Below, in pieces: positions 6,155 to 14,004 of a stretch of 16,591 bases of DNA. The position numbers and the translations under genes are program-made. Source of the DNA: Haloferacaceae archaeon (GTDB taxonomy: Archaea; Halobacteriota; Halobacteria; Halobacteriales; Haloferacaceae); NCBI GenBank assembly GCA_028274825.1, contig JAQCMZ010000298.1, forward strand, positions 1 through 16,591. The letters are read 5' to 3'. The notes under the pieces are model-generated. The model did not search any database, was not told where the DNA came from, and was given only the letters and a program-made list of their open reading frames with translations. Position 1 is the stretch's first letter, and each line of letters starts with the position of its first letter.

Positions 6155-9088
6155 ATGTCAATGCAAACACCAAAGCAACTCGGCGGAATCAGTTTCGGGC
6201 TGATGGATCCGGAGACGTATCGCGACATGTCTGCCACCAAAGTAATCACGGCAGACACCTACGACGACGACGGCTACCCAATCGACATGGGGCTGATGGA
6301 CCCTCGATTGGGTGTGATTGACCCTGGCCTGGAGTGTAAGACCTGCGGGCAACACTCCGGCTCGTGTAACGGGCACTTCGGCCACATCGAGTTGGCCGCA
6401 CCAGTGATCCATGTCGGCTTCACCAAGCTCATTCGGCGGCTGTTACGGTCGACGTGTCGAGAATGCGGTCGATTGGCACTGACCGAGTACGAGCGCGAAG
6501 AGTTCAGCGAGCGGCTCCAGCGCGCCAAAGACCTCGGTGACGACCCTAACGACGTGCTGAAGTCGGCTGTACGACAGGCTCGGAAAGCCTCGAACTGCCC
6601 ACACTGCGGGGAGCCACAGGCAGACATCAAACACGAGAAGCCGACCACGTACTACGAAGTCCAGGATGTCCTGGCGGGCGATTATTCCGAGCGAATCGCT
6701 GCTGCGATGCAGCCCGACGAAGACGACGAGGACGACGACGGCACCAGCCCGAGCGAGTTGGCCAGCCAGGCAGGGATTGCACTGGACCGCATCAACGACA
6801 TCGTCGCCGGGGAGTTCCGCCCCCGTACGGAAGATCGCAAAGCAATCGAGTCAGCACTCGATATCGTCCTGACAGAGGAGGATATGAACAAGCTGATGGC
6901 TTCCGACATTCGCGACTGGTTCGAGGACATCCCGGACGACGATTTGGGCGTCCTCGGAATCGACGGGGAGATTTCCCGTCCCGAGTGGATGGTTCTCACC
7001 GTCTTACCGGTGCCACCGGTGACGGCCCGCCCATCGATTACGCTGGATAACGGCCAGCGCTCGGAAGACGACCTCACGCACAAGCTGGTCGATATCATCC
7101 GGATCAACCAGCGATTCATGGAGAACCGCGAGGCAGGTGCGCCACAGCTGATCATCGAGGACCTCTGGGAACTACTGCAGTACCACGTCACCACATTCAT
7201 TGATAACGAGATTTCGGGGACACCGCCGGCCCGTCACCGTTCGGGACGGCCGCTGAAGACGCTCTCACAGCGCCTCAAAGGCAAGGAAGGCCGGTTCCGT
7301 GGCTCTCTGTCCGGGAAACGCGTCAACTTCTCGGCACGGACGGTCATCTCGCCGGATCCGACACTCAGTCTGAACGAGGTCGGCGTCCCTAACCGCGTCG
7401 CCTCCGAGATGACGCAGACGATGAACGTCACTGAGCGGAACGTCGACGACGCGCGCCGGTACGTGCGGAACGGCCCCGACGCTCACCCGGGCGCGAACTA
7501 CGTTCGCCGACCGGACGGTCGCCGACTGAAGGTGACGGAGAAAAACTGTGAAGAACTCTCCGAGAAAGTGGCCGCCGGCTGGGAAGTCGATCGTCACCTG
7601 ATCGACGGAGATGTCGTGGTGTTCAACCGCCAGCCCTCGCTGCACCGGATGTCGATTATGGCTCACGAAGTTGTTGTGATGCCGTACAAGACGTTCCGGC
7701 TCAACACGACCGTCTGTCCGCCGTATAACGCCGACTTTGACGGCGACGAGATGAACATGCACGCACTGCAAAACGAGGAAGCACGAGCGGAAGCGCGCGT
7801 GCTGATGCGAGTCCAAGAGCAGATTCTCTCGCCGCGGTTCGGTGAGAACATCGTCGGTGCTATCCAGGACCACATCACGGCACTGTATCTGTTGACTCAC
7901 AACAACCCCGAGTTCACCGAAACACAGGCGCTGGATCTCCTCCGAGAGACATCTGTCGACGAGCTGCCTCCTGCCGACGGTGAAGACACGACCGGCGCGT
8001 TCTGGGAAGGCCGCACCATCTTCTCGGAGTTGCTACCAGACGACCTCTCGCTGGAGTTCCGGTCGTCGGCCGGCGACGATGTCGAAATCGAGGACGGGCA
8101 ACTGATTGCCGGAACAATCGACGAGGACGCAGTCGGCGCCTTCGGCGGAGAGATTGTCGACACGATCACCAAGGCATACTCCGAGACACGCGCTCGAGTG
8201 TTCATCAATGAGGTGTCTTCGGTGGCAGTCCGGACGATCATGCACTTTGGCTTCTCTCTCAGTATCGACGACGAGTCCATCTCTGAGGCGGCTGGTGAAG
8301 AGGTCGACGCGGCCATCCAGAGCGCCCACAACCGGGTCAACGAGTTGATCGACACCTACGAGAACGACGAACTGGAGTCGTTGCCCGGCCGGACTGTCGA
8401 CGAAACGCTGGAGATGAAGATCATGCAGACGCTGGGGAAGGCCCGAGACAGTGCCGGCGAAATCGCCGAACAGCACTTTGACGACGATAACCCCGCGGTG
8501 GTCATGGCCGAATCGGGTGCGCGAGGATCACTCCTGAATCTCACCCAGATGTCAGGCTGTGTCGGCCAACAGTCTGTCCGCGGCGAGCGGATCAACCGCG
8601 GCTACGAGGACCGGACTCTCTCGCATTATGAGCCAGGGAATCTGGACGCCGATGCGCATGGATTCGTGGAAAACTCCTACCGAAGTGGGCTCACCCCCCA
8701 GGAGTTCTTCTTCCACGCCATGGGTGGTCGGGAGGGACTCGTCGACACGGCGGTCCGAACCTCGAAGTCAGGCTACCTACAGCGGCGACTGATCAACGCT
8801 CTCTCAGAGCTGGAAGCACAGTACGACGGCACCGTCCGGGACACGTCCGGAACGATCGTTCAGTTCGAGTACGGCGAGGACGGCACCTCGCCGGTTAAGG
8901 TCTCGTCCAACGAGGACACCCCGATCGATGTCGAGAAGATCGCGGGTCGTGTTATGGACGCCGAGTTCGACTCCGAGACAGACAAAGAGGCGTTCCTCGG
9001 GCGGAAAGAGAAGGCTACGAACGTGTCTGAGCGGGCCGGGCCAGGCCTGAATTCTGTCGCCGGACTGGGGGTGGATTCGGATGACTGA
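6155..9088 (+). CDS. rpoA1: RNA polymerase subunit A' (N-terminal part of the largest subunit)
   Basis: A 977-residue catalytic subunit. The first zinc site is CxxC...CxxH (C61, C64, C71, H74). The second has C101/C104 with CPHC at 148-151. The catalytic metal site is NADFDGD (525-531), in which D527, D529 and D531 hold the active-site magnesium. PSLHRMSIM and the block with LLNLTQMSGCVGQQSV are also present. Haloarchaeal A' is longer than that of most other archaea. Here the extra length includes an insertion at about residues 170-243: an acidic run, then a segment resembling a Cro/CI-type helix-turn-helix (198-235). The family sequence resumes at KLMASDIRDWFEDIPDDD. The gene ends with an 8-bp overlap with rpoA2. 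Confidence 0.96.
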   Translation: MSMQTPKQLGGISFGLMDPETYRDMSATKVITADTYDDDGYPIDMGLMDPRLGVIDPGLECKTCGQHSGSCNGHFGHIELAAPVIHVGFTKLIRRLLRSTCRECGRLALTEYEREEFSERLQRAKDLGDDPNDVLKSAVRQARKASNCPHCGEPQADIKHEKPTTYYEVQDVLAGDYSERIAAAMQPDEDDEDDDGTSPSELASQAGIALDRINDIVAGEFRPRTEDRKAIESALDIVLTEEDMNKLMASDIRDWFEDIPDDDLGVLGIDGEISRPEWMVLTVLPVPPVTARPSITLDNGQRSEDDLTHKLVDIIRINQRFMENREAGAPQLIIEDLWELLQYHVTTFIDNEISGTPPARHRSGRPLKTLSQRLKGKEGRFRGSLSGKRVNFSARTVISPDPTLSLNEVGVPNRVASEMTQTMNVTERNVDDARRYVRNGPDAHPGANYVRRPDGRRLKVTEKNCEELSEKVAAGWEVDRHLIDGDVVVFNRQPSLHRMSIMAHEVVVMPYKTFRLNTTVCPPYNADFDGDEMNMHALQNEEARAEARVLMRVQEQILSPRFGENIVGAIQDHITALYLLTHNNPEFTETQALDLLRETSVDELPPADGEDTTGAFWEGRTIFSELLPDDLSLEFRSSAGDDVEIEDGQLIAGTIDEDAVGAFGGEIVDTITKAYSETRARVFINEVSSVAVRTIMHFGFSLSIDDESISEAAGEEVDAAIQSAHNRVNELIDTYENDELESLPGRTVDETLEMKIMQTLGKARDSAGEIAEQHFDDDNPAVVMAESGARGSLLNLTQMSGCVGQQSVRGERINRGYEDRTLSHYEPGNLDADAHGFVENSYRSGLTPQEFFFHAMGGREGLVDTAVRTSKSGYLQRRLINALSELEAQYDGTVRDTSGTIVQFEYGEDGTSPVKVSSNEDTPIDVEKIAGRVMDAEFDSETDKEAFLGRKEKATNVSERAGPGLNSVAGLGVDSDD

Positions 9089-10319
9089 ATACGACGCCGC
9101 CGTTGACAAGTTCGAGCACGTCACCGACGACATCGAGGCGGTCGTCACCGACACGGAACTGCCCCGGCGACTCCGAGACGAGGTGTACCAGGCAATCGAC
9201 GACAAAGCAGCCGAAGACGGCTCGATCGACACCGTGACGGCCGACGAGGTCGCGCGAGCCGTGGAGAGTCAGTACCTCGACACGCGTGTGGATCCGTTAG
9301 ATCCTGTCGGCACGGTTTCGGCCCAGTCTATCGGGGAACCAGGAACACAGATGACGATGAACACGTTCCACTACGCTGGCGTCGCCGAAATCGATGTTAC
9401 ACAGGGGCTCCCCCGGCTGATCGAGCTGGTGGACGCGCGGAAAGAGCCAGATACGCCGATGATGACGGTCCATCTCGACGAGGAGTACGCGAGCGACCGC
9501 GATCGGGCCCACGAGGTTGTGTGGTCGATCGAGTCGACGAAGATCCTCGCGCTGGGAGATGTCTCCACGAACGTTGCCGACATGCTCGTGCAGATCAATC
9601 TCAATGAAGAAACACTGCTGGAGCGATGGCCCCGTATTGACGATGAAGAGCTGATCGCCGCCGAAATCGCCGACACAATCGAAGACGGCCTGGGCGTGGA
9701 AGTCCGACAACGGGAGACGCTACTGGAGTTTGGTCCAGAACGGCCCAGCTATCGAGAGTTGCTACAGCTGGTTGAGCGGCTCCGTGAAATCGTGTTCAAA
9801 GGAATCGAAGAGATCGACCGGGTCGTCATCCGGAAAGAGGATACCGAAGACAGCGAAGAGTTTGTCCTCTACACCGAGGGGTCCTCACTCGGTGACGTCC
9901 TCGGGATCGAAGGTGTCGACGCCTCCCGTACGAGTTGTAACAACATCCACGAGATCTACTCGGAGTTGGGCGCCGAAGCCGCCCGTGAAACCATCATCAA
10001 CGAGACGATGGATACTCTCGAAGAGCAGGGTCTCGATGACGTGAATGTTCGCCACCTGATGTTGGTGGCAGATATCATGACCAACGACGGCGAGATCCAA
10101 TCGATCGGTCGCCACGGGATCTCCGGGTCGAAAGACTCCGTGCTCGCGCGAGCCGCCTTCGAGGTGACGGTCAACCACCTGCTGGACGCAGCTATCCAGG
10201 GCGAACAGGACGAACTCGATGGGGTGATCGAAAACGTCATCGCGGGCAAACCGGTTGCGATCGGTACCGGCGATGTGGATCTCCGGATGGGTTCGGGAAT
10301 GGGACAGGCGGACGACTGA
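9081..10319 (+). CDS. rpoA2: RNA polymerase subunit A'' (C-terminal part of the largest subunit)
   Basis: A 412-residue C-terminal portion of the largest RNAP subunit. The trigger-loop block AQSIGEPGTQMTMNTFHYAGV is at about 81-101, with the catalytic-loop histidine at H97. GLPRLIELVDARK follows. The C-terminal cleft/jaw regions include TSCNNIHEIYSELGAEAAR, VRHLMLVADIMT and GRHGISGSKDSVLARAAFEVT. The start ATG lies inside the end of rpoA1 (8-bp overlap). A GGGGGTGG motif at 9067-9074 is placed as its ribosome-binding site. The end is one base upstream of the nusA ATG. Together with A' it completes the active-site bridge helix and trigger loop region. Confidence 0.96.
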   Translation: MTEYDAAVDKFEHVTDDIEAVVTDTELPRRLRDEVYQAIDDKAAEDGSIDTVTADEVARAVESQYLDTRVDPLDPVGTVSAQSIGEPGTQMTMNTFHYAGVAEIDVTQGLPRLIELVDARKEPDTPMMTVHLDEEYASDRDRAHEVVWSIESTKILALGDVSTNVADMLVQINLNEETLLERWPRIDDEELIAAEIADTIEDGLGVEVRQRETLLEFGPERPSYRELLQLVERLREIVFKGIEEIDRVVIRKEDTEDSEEFVLYTEGSSLGDVLGIEGVDASRTSCNNIHEIYSELGAEAARETIINETMDTLEEQGLDDVNVRHLMLVADIMTNDGEIQSIGRHGISGSKDSVLARAAFEVTVNHLLDAAIQGEQDELDGVIENVIAGKPVAIGTGDVDLRMGSGMGQADD

Positions 10320-10320
10320 A

Positions 10321-10740
10321 ATGGAAGTCACACTCTCCGATGAGGCACGCCGGTATATCGGGCGGTTCGACGAACTCACCGGTGTCGCTCCCAAGGACTG
10401 CCTCGTGGGGGGTGACCGTCTCGTATTTTTACTCCCGATTGGCCAGATGGGAGAAGCAATCGGTCCCGACGGACAGACAGTCAAACGCGCACAAGAGCGC
10501 CTTGGTGTCGAGATTGAATTAGTGGCCAACGCCGACACGCCTGAACGATTCGTCGAGAGCATGCTAGCGCCTGCCGCAATACGTGGCGTGACGATCAGCG
10601 AACAAAACGACACAGTTGCGTACGTCGAGGTAGCCGAAGCCGACCGCGGCGTCGCAATCGGGAATAACGGTCATAATATCGATACAGCCCGGCAACTCGC
10701 GGCGCGACACTTCGATATCGACGATATCGAGTTGACCTGA
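10321..10740 (+). CDS. nusA: NusA-like KH-domain transcription factor
   Basis: A 139-residue archaeal NusA, the usual length. It consists of two KH RNA-binding domains and lacks the N-terminal RNAP-binding and S1 domains of bacterial NusA. The GxxG loops are GPDG (48-51, in MGEAIGPDGQTVKRAQE) and GNNG (114-117, in GVAIGNNGHNIDTARQLA). Its expected role is RNA binding during transcription elongation or termination, inferred from the family and from its constant place behind rpoA2. It starts one base after the rpoA2 stop. A longer frame from 10255 lies within rpoA2 and is not used. The TGA stop is the end of the first unit of a CCTGA tandem repeat. Confidence 0.95.
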   Translation: MEVTLSDEARRYIGRFDELTGVAPKDCLVGGDRLVFLLPIGQMGEAIGPDGQTVKRAQERLGVEIELVANADTPERFVESMLAPAAIRGVTISEQNDTVAYVEVAEADRGVAIGNNGHNIDTARQLAARHFDIDDIELT

Positions 10741-10780
10741 CCTGACCTGACCTGACCTGACCTGATCTGATCTGATCTGG
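10736..10780. repeat. CCTGA pentanucleotide tandem repeat at the nusA stop
   Basis: Six perfect CCTGA units (10736-10765) are followed by two TCTGA units (10766-10775) and a degenerate TCTGG (10776-10780). The first unit supplies the nusA stop codon. Because 5 is not a multiple of 3, the array holds TGA in all three forward frames, so a gain or loss of units downstream of the stop would not extend nusA. The C-to-T change in the last units suggests decay from one end. Unit length and lack of spacers rule out a CRISPR array. Confidence 0.95.
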
Positions 10781-10823
10781 CCTTGAGGGCGCTCTCGGTC
10801 ATTTTCAGCCGCAGAGCACACAG

Positions 10824-10840
10824 AAAAAATCTCTCTTTTT
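10824..10840 (+). terminator. Possible terminator of the rpo-nusA operon
   Basis: An A6 run (10824-10829) is separated by CTCTC from a T5 run (10836-10840), about 95 bp after the nusA stop. Archaeal termination is often signalled by T-runs like this. It may mark the end of the long operon before the next promoter at 10960. Confidence 0.4.
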
Positions 10841-10959
10841 GCATCCGGCAATCATCTGGGAACCGGGCTTGTGACTGGCCTCGTGAATACCGAGATCGCC
10901 GGTTCATCGACCGAAATCTCACTGTGTCTGGGCGCACTACCTACGGCGTTTCCTACTGA

Positions 10960-10967
10960 TTTTTATC
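10960..10967 (+). promoter_or_regulatory. TATA box of the lipoprotein gene
   Basis: TTTTTATC is centred about 26 bp upstream of the ATG at 10990. A start at the usual distance would fall on or next to the ATG, predicting a leaderless transcript, which is common in haloarchaea. Confidence 0.55.
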
Positions 10968-10989
10968 TTCCTGTGTCACACATCAGAGT

Positions 10990-11784
10990 ATGCACAGACG
11001 CGGTTTCATTACAGCGGCGGTCATGGTAGTTACTGCTGGGTGCTCCGGCGACGACACCCGACTGCTCGGTGACTCTGAAGGCTCCATCACTCCCTCTCCC
11101 TCTCCCGACTGGGAGTGGACGAGTGAGGATGGACTCGACGTCCCTGCCCTCGAGGGAGCACACGTGAGCGCTCTTTCTGAAGCCGGGAGTTACACGATTA
11201 CCTCCACAGCACAGTCCGATCATGAAGGCAAGGAAACGCCAGGACTCTGGGTGGAAGATCAATCGATCGAGACACGGTTCGATGCCGACCAGAATCGCCG
11301 ATATCTCACACACGACTGGCTCGATACCGACGAGCAACTCCAGGTGTACACAACACTTGACAAGGGATTCACTCGCAGGCGGAAAGACGGTCAGATTAGC
11401 TTCCAGATCCAGGATCACGACGCGACACAGACTGATTTTGCTGCGTCTCTCGAGAACAAAGCCAGAACGGGGATTCCAAGCCTTGCCGACTGGAACCCGG
11501 AGTTCACTGTGACCACTGACTCTGCCGACCAGCCCGGGTTCACATACGAAGGGGAGTCTTTCGGTGGATCCCGCAAGATTCCGGACACAATCACAGAGGC
11601 GACGATCTCCACGATTATCAACAAAGCAGGTGTCGTCCGGCAGATCGCGACACGGTACGCTGGGACCCATCAGGGTCAGATCGCGACTATCGAAGAGCAG
11701 ATCTCGTATGATTCGGTTGGATCGACCGAAATCTCTGCCCCTGACTGGCTCGACACGGCTCGTGAGGCGACTGAGGAGACCTAA
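10990..11784 (+). CDS. Tat-exported haloarchaeal lipoprotein, function unknown
   Basis: A 264-residue protein with a short twin-arginine signal (R3-R4 in HRRGFI), a hydrophobic stretch (about 8-15) and a lipobox TAGC with the lipidated cysteine at C18. After cleavage a Ser/Pro-rich spacer (TPSPSPDW) leads into an acidic, soluble, beta-rich domain that would face the outside of the membrane. The pattern GLDVPALEGAHVSAL...SYTITST is reminiscent of haloarchaeal lipoproteins grouped as DUF7537. That resemblance is from memory and weak. No catalytic motif is seen. It has its own TATA box and a probable leaderless start, so it is likely independent of the rpo operon. It sits where nusA would usually be followed directly by rpsL. 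Confidence 0.8.
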   Translation: MHRRGFITAAVMVVTAGCSGDDTRLLGDSEGSITPSPSPDWEWTSEDGLDVPALEGAHVSALSEAGSYTITSTAQSDHEGKETPGLWVEDQSIETRFDADQNRRYLTHDWLDTDEQLQVYTTLDKGFTRRRKDGQISFQIQDHDATQTDFAASLENKARTGIPSLADWNPEFTVTTDSADQPGFTYEGESFGGSRKIPDTITEATISTIINKAGVVRQIATRYAGTHQGQIATIEEQISYDSVGSTEISAPDWLDTAREATEET

Positions 11785-11843
11785 TCGACCGTCACACTGA
11801 CCCGCTGTGAGTGCCGCTCATTCGCGAGTGACTGAAAGTCGAT

Positions 11844-11859
11844 AACCCGACGCCGGGTT
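11844..11859 (+). repeat. Short GC-rich hairpin after the lipoprotein gene
   Basis: AACCCG (11844-11849) and CGGGTT (11854-11859) pair around a 4-nt loop, 60 bp after the lipoprotein stop. No T-tract follows, so a terminator role is not clear. The rest of 11785-12035 holds no gene I can support. Confidence 0.35.
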
Positions 11860-12035
11860 GGATTATCCACCTCTCGATGCGAGTTGTGCTCAGTCTGAGC
11901 CTGTCAGCATACCGGCTCAGTGCGCGTTCCACGTCGAACACTGAACCCGAGTTCCCAATACCGATTCTGATTATCGAGACTCGGCCAGCAGAGACCATTC
12001 GACGGGCCTTTGCATCCGACACGGGGATATCTGGT

Positions 12036-12554
12036 ATGCTTCAGGCCGCTCGTGAGAACGGGCCGGCGGCACTCGTCCCGCTGGCATGGACTGTCATCGC
12101 CGGCGCTCACATCGGGGCTGTATCGACACGGTCTCTGATAATCGCTCACGGCGTGATGAGCGTGTTACTAGCGACATTTGTAGTCTTATCCTGGCGTGAG
12201 ATGTCCAGTGGGGCTCTTCGAGGATGGCGGCAGATCATCGCTGTCGGATTTTGTATCACTCTGGCCGGGTTCGTCGGACTCCGCAGTGAGTTTGAGTCGT
12301 TGGTGGGGGTTTCTCTTTTCGGCTGGATGCTGCTTCCTGTTGTTGGATTCGTTCACACGGGGCAATTAATCGCGGCGGCCGGTGCCGGAGAGGCCCGACG
12401 ATACCACCTTGCAGCTGCCATCACCGGGCTGGGGATAGTCGTTTACCTGGCTGGAACTCTGTCTGGGTGGACACGTCCCACCCTGCTGGTCGGACTCGGT
12501 CTCGTCGCCGTGGGGCAGACAATCGGAATTGTGGACGCGAGCCTTCGGTCATGA
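12036..12554 (+). CDS. Small multi-pass membrane protein, function unknown
   Basis: A 172-residue hydrophobic protein with about six predicted membrane helices: 11-30, 33-53, 65-82, 88-112, 123-141 and 148-168. Short charged loops such as WREMSSGALRGWRQ and GAGEARRYH lie between them. There is no signal for a known transporter or enzyme and no conserved catalytic residue that I can point to. The open frame continues upstream to 11877, but those 53 residues are Ser/Arg/Pro-rich and unlike a membrane protein. ATG 12036, just before the first helix, is therefore chosen. I see no convincing TATA box or ribosome-binding site. It lies between the lipoprotein gene and rpsL, and co-function with either is not indicated. 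Confidence 0.7.
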   Translation: MLQAARENGPAALVPLAWTVIAGAHIGAVSTRSLIIAHGVMSVLLATFVVLSWREMSSGALRGWRQIIAVGFCITLAGFVGLRSEFESLVGVSLFGWMLLPVVGFVHTGQLIAAAGAGEARRYHLAAAITGLGIVVYLAGTLSGWTRPTLLVGLGLVAVGQTIGIVDASLRS

Positions 12555-12587
12555 CCGTCCAGATACCGGTAACTGAGCTAAATCACC

Positions 12588-12626
12588 GTCTCTACTGAGA
12601 ACATCTTCAGACCCACCCGTAGAGAC
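12588..12626. repeat. Inverted repeat (stem-loop) downstream of the membrane-protein gene
   Basis: GTCTCTAC (12588-12595) and GTAGAGAC (12619-12626) form a perfect 8-bp stem with a 23-nt loop. The helix can continue past a small internal loop through ATCAC (12582-12586) with GTGAT (12631-12635). It begins 33 bp after the preceding stop. It may be a 3' end structure, a small RNA or a binding site. Confidence 0.5.
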
Positions 12627-12856
12627 TCGTGTGATGAGCGGCGATTCCGCGGGTAGTCTCTTCGTGAACCACTTGCTCGATTCACAGAACGACGGATGCC
12701 CACGTCTTGAGCCGTGTGTGGCTGACTCACGTCAGAACCGTTCGCCCAATGAGCACCCGGCTTCGCGGCTTCAGTACTGCTAATACTTCCTTAGCTTCCC
12801 GCAGCGCTCCCCGAAACCCGATTTACGGGCGTCTCACTGATGCTGAAAGGGCGCTG

Positions 12857-12862
12857 TTTAAG
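12857..12862 (+). promoter_or_regulatory. TATA box of rpsL-rpsG
   Basis: TTTAAG within CTGTTTAAGTGG lies about 30 bp upstream of the rpsL ATG at 12890. It predicts a start a few bases before the ATG, hence a nearly leaderless mRNA. It also excludes the upstream extension of rpsL. Confidence 0.5.
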
Positions 12863-12889
12863 TGGCTCGGTAGATTAAACGCAGCCACA

Positions 12890-13318
12890 ATGGCCAACGG
12901 CAAATACTCTGCTCGTAAGCTGAAAAACGATCGGCAAAACCGCCGATGGTCCGACTCTGAGTATGCTCGCCGAGAGCGAGGACTTCGTGAAAAGTCGGAT
13001 CCACTCGAGGGTGCCCCTCAGGCGCGTGGGATTGTTCTTGAAAAAATCGGTATCGAGGCAAAACAGCCCAACTCTGCGATTCGAAAATGCGTGCGGGTCC
13101 AGTTGATCAAGAATGGGAAACAGGTCACTGCGTTCTGTCCGGGCGATGGTGCCATCTCGTTTATCGACGAACACGACGAGGTCACAATCGCCGGCATCGG
13201 TGGGGCGAAGGGCCGTGCTATGGGCGATCTCGGCGGAGTGAACTACAAAGTCGAGAAGGTGAACGGCGTTTCGTTGATTGAACTGGTACGTGGAAATGCG
13301 GAGAAACCGGTCCGATGA
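12890..13318 (+). CDS. rpsL: 30S ribosomal protein S12 (uS12)
   Basis: A 142-residue protein, the standard haloarchaeal length. It starts MANGKYSARKLKNDRQNRRW and carries the decoding-centre loop with KQPNSAIRK (PNSAIRK at 60-66). It ends with the conserved GVNYKVEKVNGVSLIELV region. uS12 lies at the A-site face of the small subunit and helps check codon-anticodon pairing. The frame extends upstream to 12707, but the promoter lies inside that extension and the added residues match nothing, so ATG 12890 is used. The stop overlaps the rpsG start (ATGA). In many archaea it follows nusA directly. Here about 2.1 kb separates them, and the gene has its own promoter. Confidence 0.96.
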   Translation: MANGKYSARKLKNDRQNRRWSDSEYARRERGLREKSDPLEGAPQARGIVLEKIGIEAKQPNSAIRKCVRVQLIKNGKQVTAFCPGDGAISFIDEHDEVTIAGIGGAKGRAMGDLGGVNYKVEKVNGVSLIELVRGNAEKPVR

Positions 13319-13935
13319 GCGAAAGTGAGACTGAAGCCGACGCCGCGCAGGAAGACGAATCTGAGTCCGACGGGTCTTCTAACGCACTATTATTCGAGGA
13401 ATGGGATATCGAGGAATTAGAATACGCTGATCCCAGCACCCGCCGATATATTACTGTCACCCCGATTGCTCACACACTCGGGCGCCACGCTTCAAAGCAA
13501 TTCAGCAAATCCGAGATATCAGTCGTCGAACGACTGATCAACCGTCTCATGCAGGACGGGCAAAACAGCGGCAAAAAACAGCAGGCGACCCGGATTGTGC
13601 AAGATGCCTTCCAGACGGTCCACGCACGGACCGACGAAAACCCGGTTCAAGTGCTCGTGACGGCCGTCGAGAACGCGGCTCCACGAGAGGAAACTGTTCG
13701 GCTGAAATACGGCGGTATCTCCGTTCCGAAAGCGGTCGATATCTCTCCACAGCGTCGAGTCGATCAGGCGCTGAAATTCATCGCTGCCGGTGTCTCTAAC
13801 GCCAGTTACAAGACGACGACGACCGCCTCTGACGCGCTGGCCAATCAGATTGTTGGCGCGGCCAACGACGATGTCTCTGCGTACCCGATCAATCAAAAAG
13901 AAGAACTCGAGCGAGTTGCTGCTGCGGCTCGATAA
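13315..13935 (+). CDS. rpsG: 30S ribosomal protein S7 (uS7)
   Basis: A 206-residue archaeal uS7. An acidic Ser/Glu/Asp-rich N-terminal extension (about 1-30), typical of halophiles, precedes the core. The core shows RRYITVTPIAHTLGRHASKQF, ERLINRLMQDGQNSGKKQQA, then VENAAPREETVRLKYGGISVPKAVDISPQRRVDQAL. The C-terminal helix region ends NQKEELERVAAAAR. It binds the 3' domain of 16S rRNA and nucleates head assembly near the E site. Its ATG overlaps the rpsL stop by 4 bp, so translation is probably coupled. It is followed by a short convergent intergenic stretch and a minus-strand gene. Confidence 0.96.
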   Translation: MSESETEADAAQEDESESDGSSNALLFEEWDIEELEYADPSTRRYITVTPIAHTLGRHASKQFSKSEISVVERLINRLMQDGQNSGKKQQATRIVQDAFQTVHARTDENPVQVLVTAVENAAPREETVRLKYGGISVPKAVDISPQRRVDQALKFIAAGVSNASYKTTTTASDALANQIVGAANDDVSAYPINQKEELERVAAAAR

Positions 13936-13963
13936 TCTGACTCGTCGCAGAATTCTCGACCGC

Positions 13964-13968
13964 TTTTT
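13964..13968 (+). terminator. T-run after rpsG
   Basis: TTTTT lies about 30 bp beyond the rpsG stop in a 69-bp space between convergent genes. A T-run of this size is a plausible archaeal termination signal for rpsL-rpsG. Confidence 0.35.
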
Positions 13969-14004
13969 CTGCTGAAGTAAGCTGTACTCTCGTAGAGAAA
14001 CAGA

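Larger units (their letters stand above)
12555..12889. other. Non-coding gap between the membrane protein and rpsL
   Basis: About 335 bp without a supportable gene. It contains the inverted repeat at 12588-12626 and the rpsL promoter near 12857. A plus-strand frame runs from 12707 into rpsL but codes for basic, low-information sequence and crosses the promoter. Despite a GTGATGA match to a box C motif at 12631, no CTGA box D lies at a suitable distance. Confidence 0.5.

Noticed and set aside
7265..7900. Minus-strand 211-codon open frame opposite rpoA1
   Set aside because: Antisense to the conserved catalytic region of rpoA1; same shadow effect.
10736..10780. CCTGA array as a CRISPR
   Set aside because: Five-base units without spacers; it is a simple tandem repeat.
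10671..10937. Minus-strand open frames crossing the CCTGA array with peptide repeats such as QVRSG
   Set aside because: The peptide repeat is only a translation of the tandem repeat, and the rest matches nothing.
11792..12022. Minus-strand 76-codon open frame between the lipoprotein and membrane-protein genes
   Set aside because: Some protein-like stretches, but no promoter, no recognised family and a basic composition.
12631..12637. GTGATGA as a box C of a C/D guide RNA
   Set aside because: No CTGA box D or D' at the required distance and no second C-like box.
12707..12889. Upstream extension of rpsL
   Set aside because: It contains the rpsL TATA box, and its sequence is unlike the N-terminus of S12.
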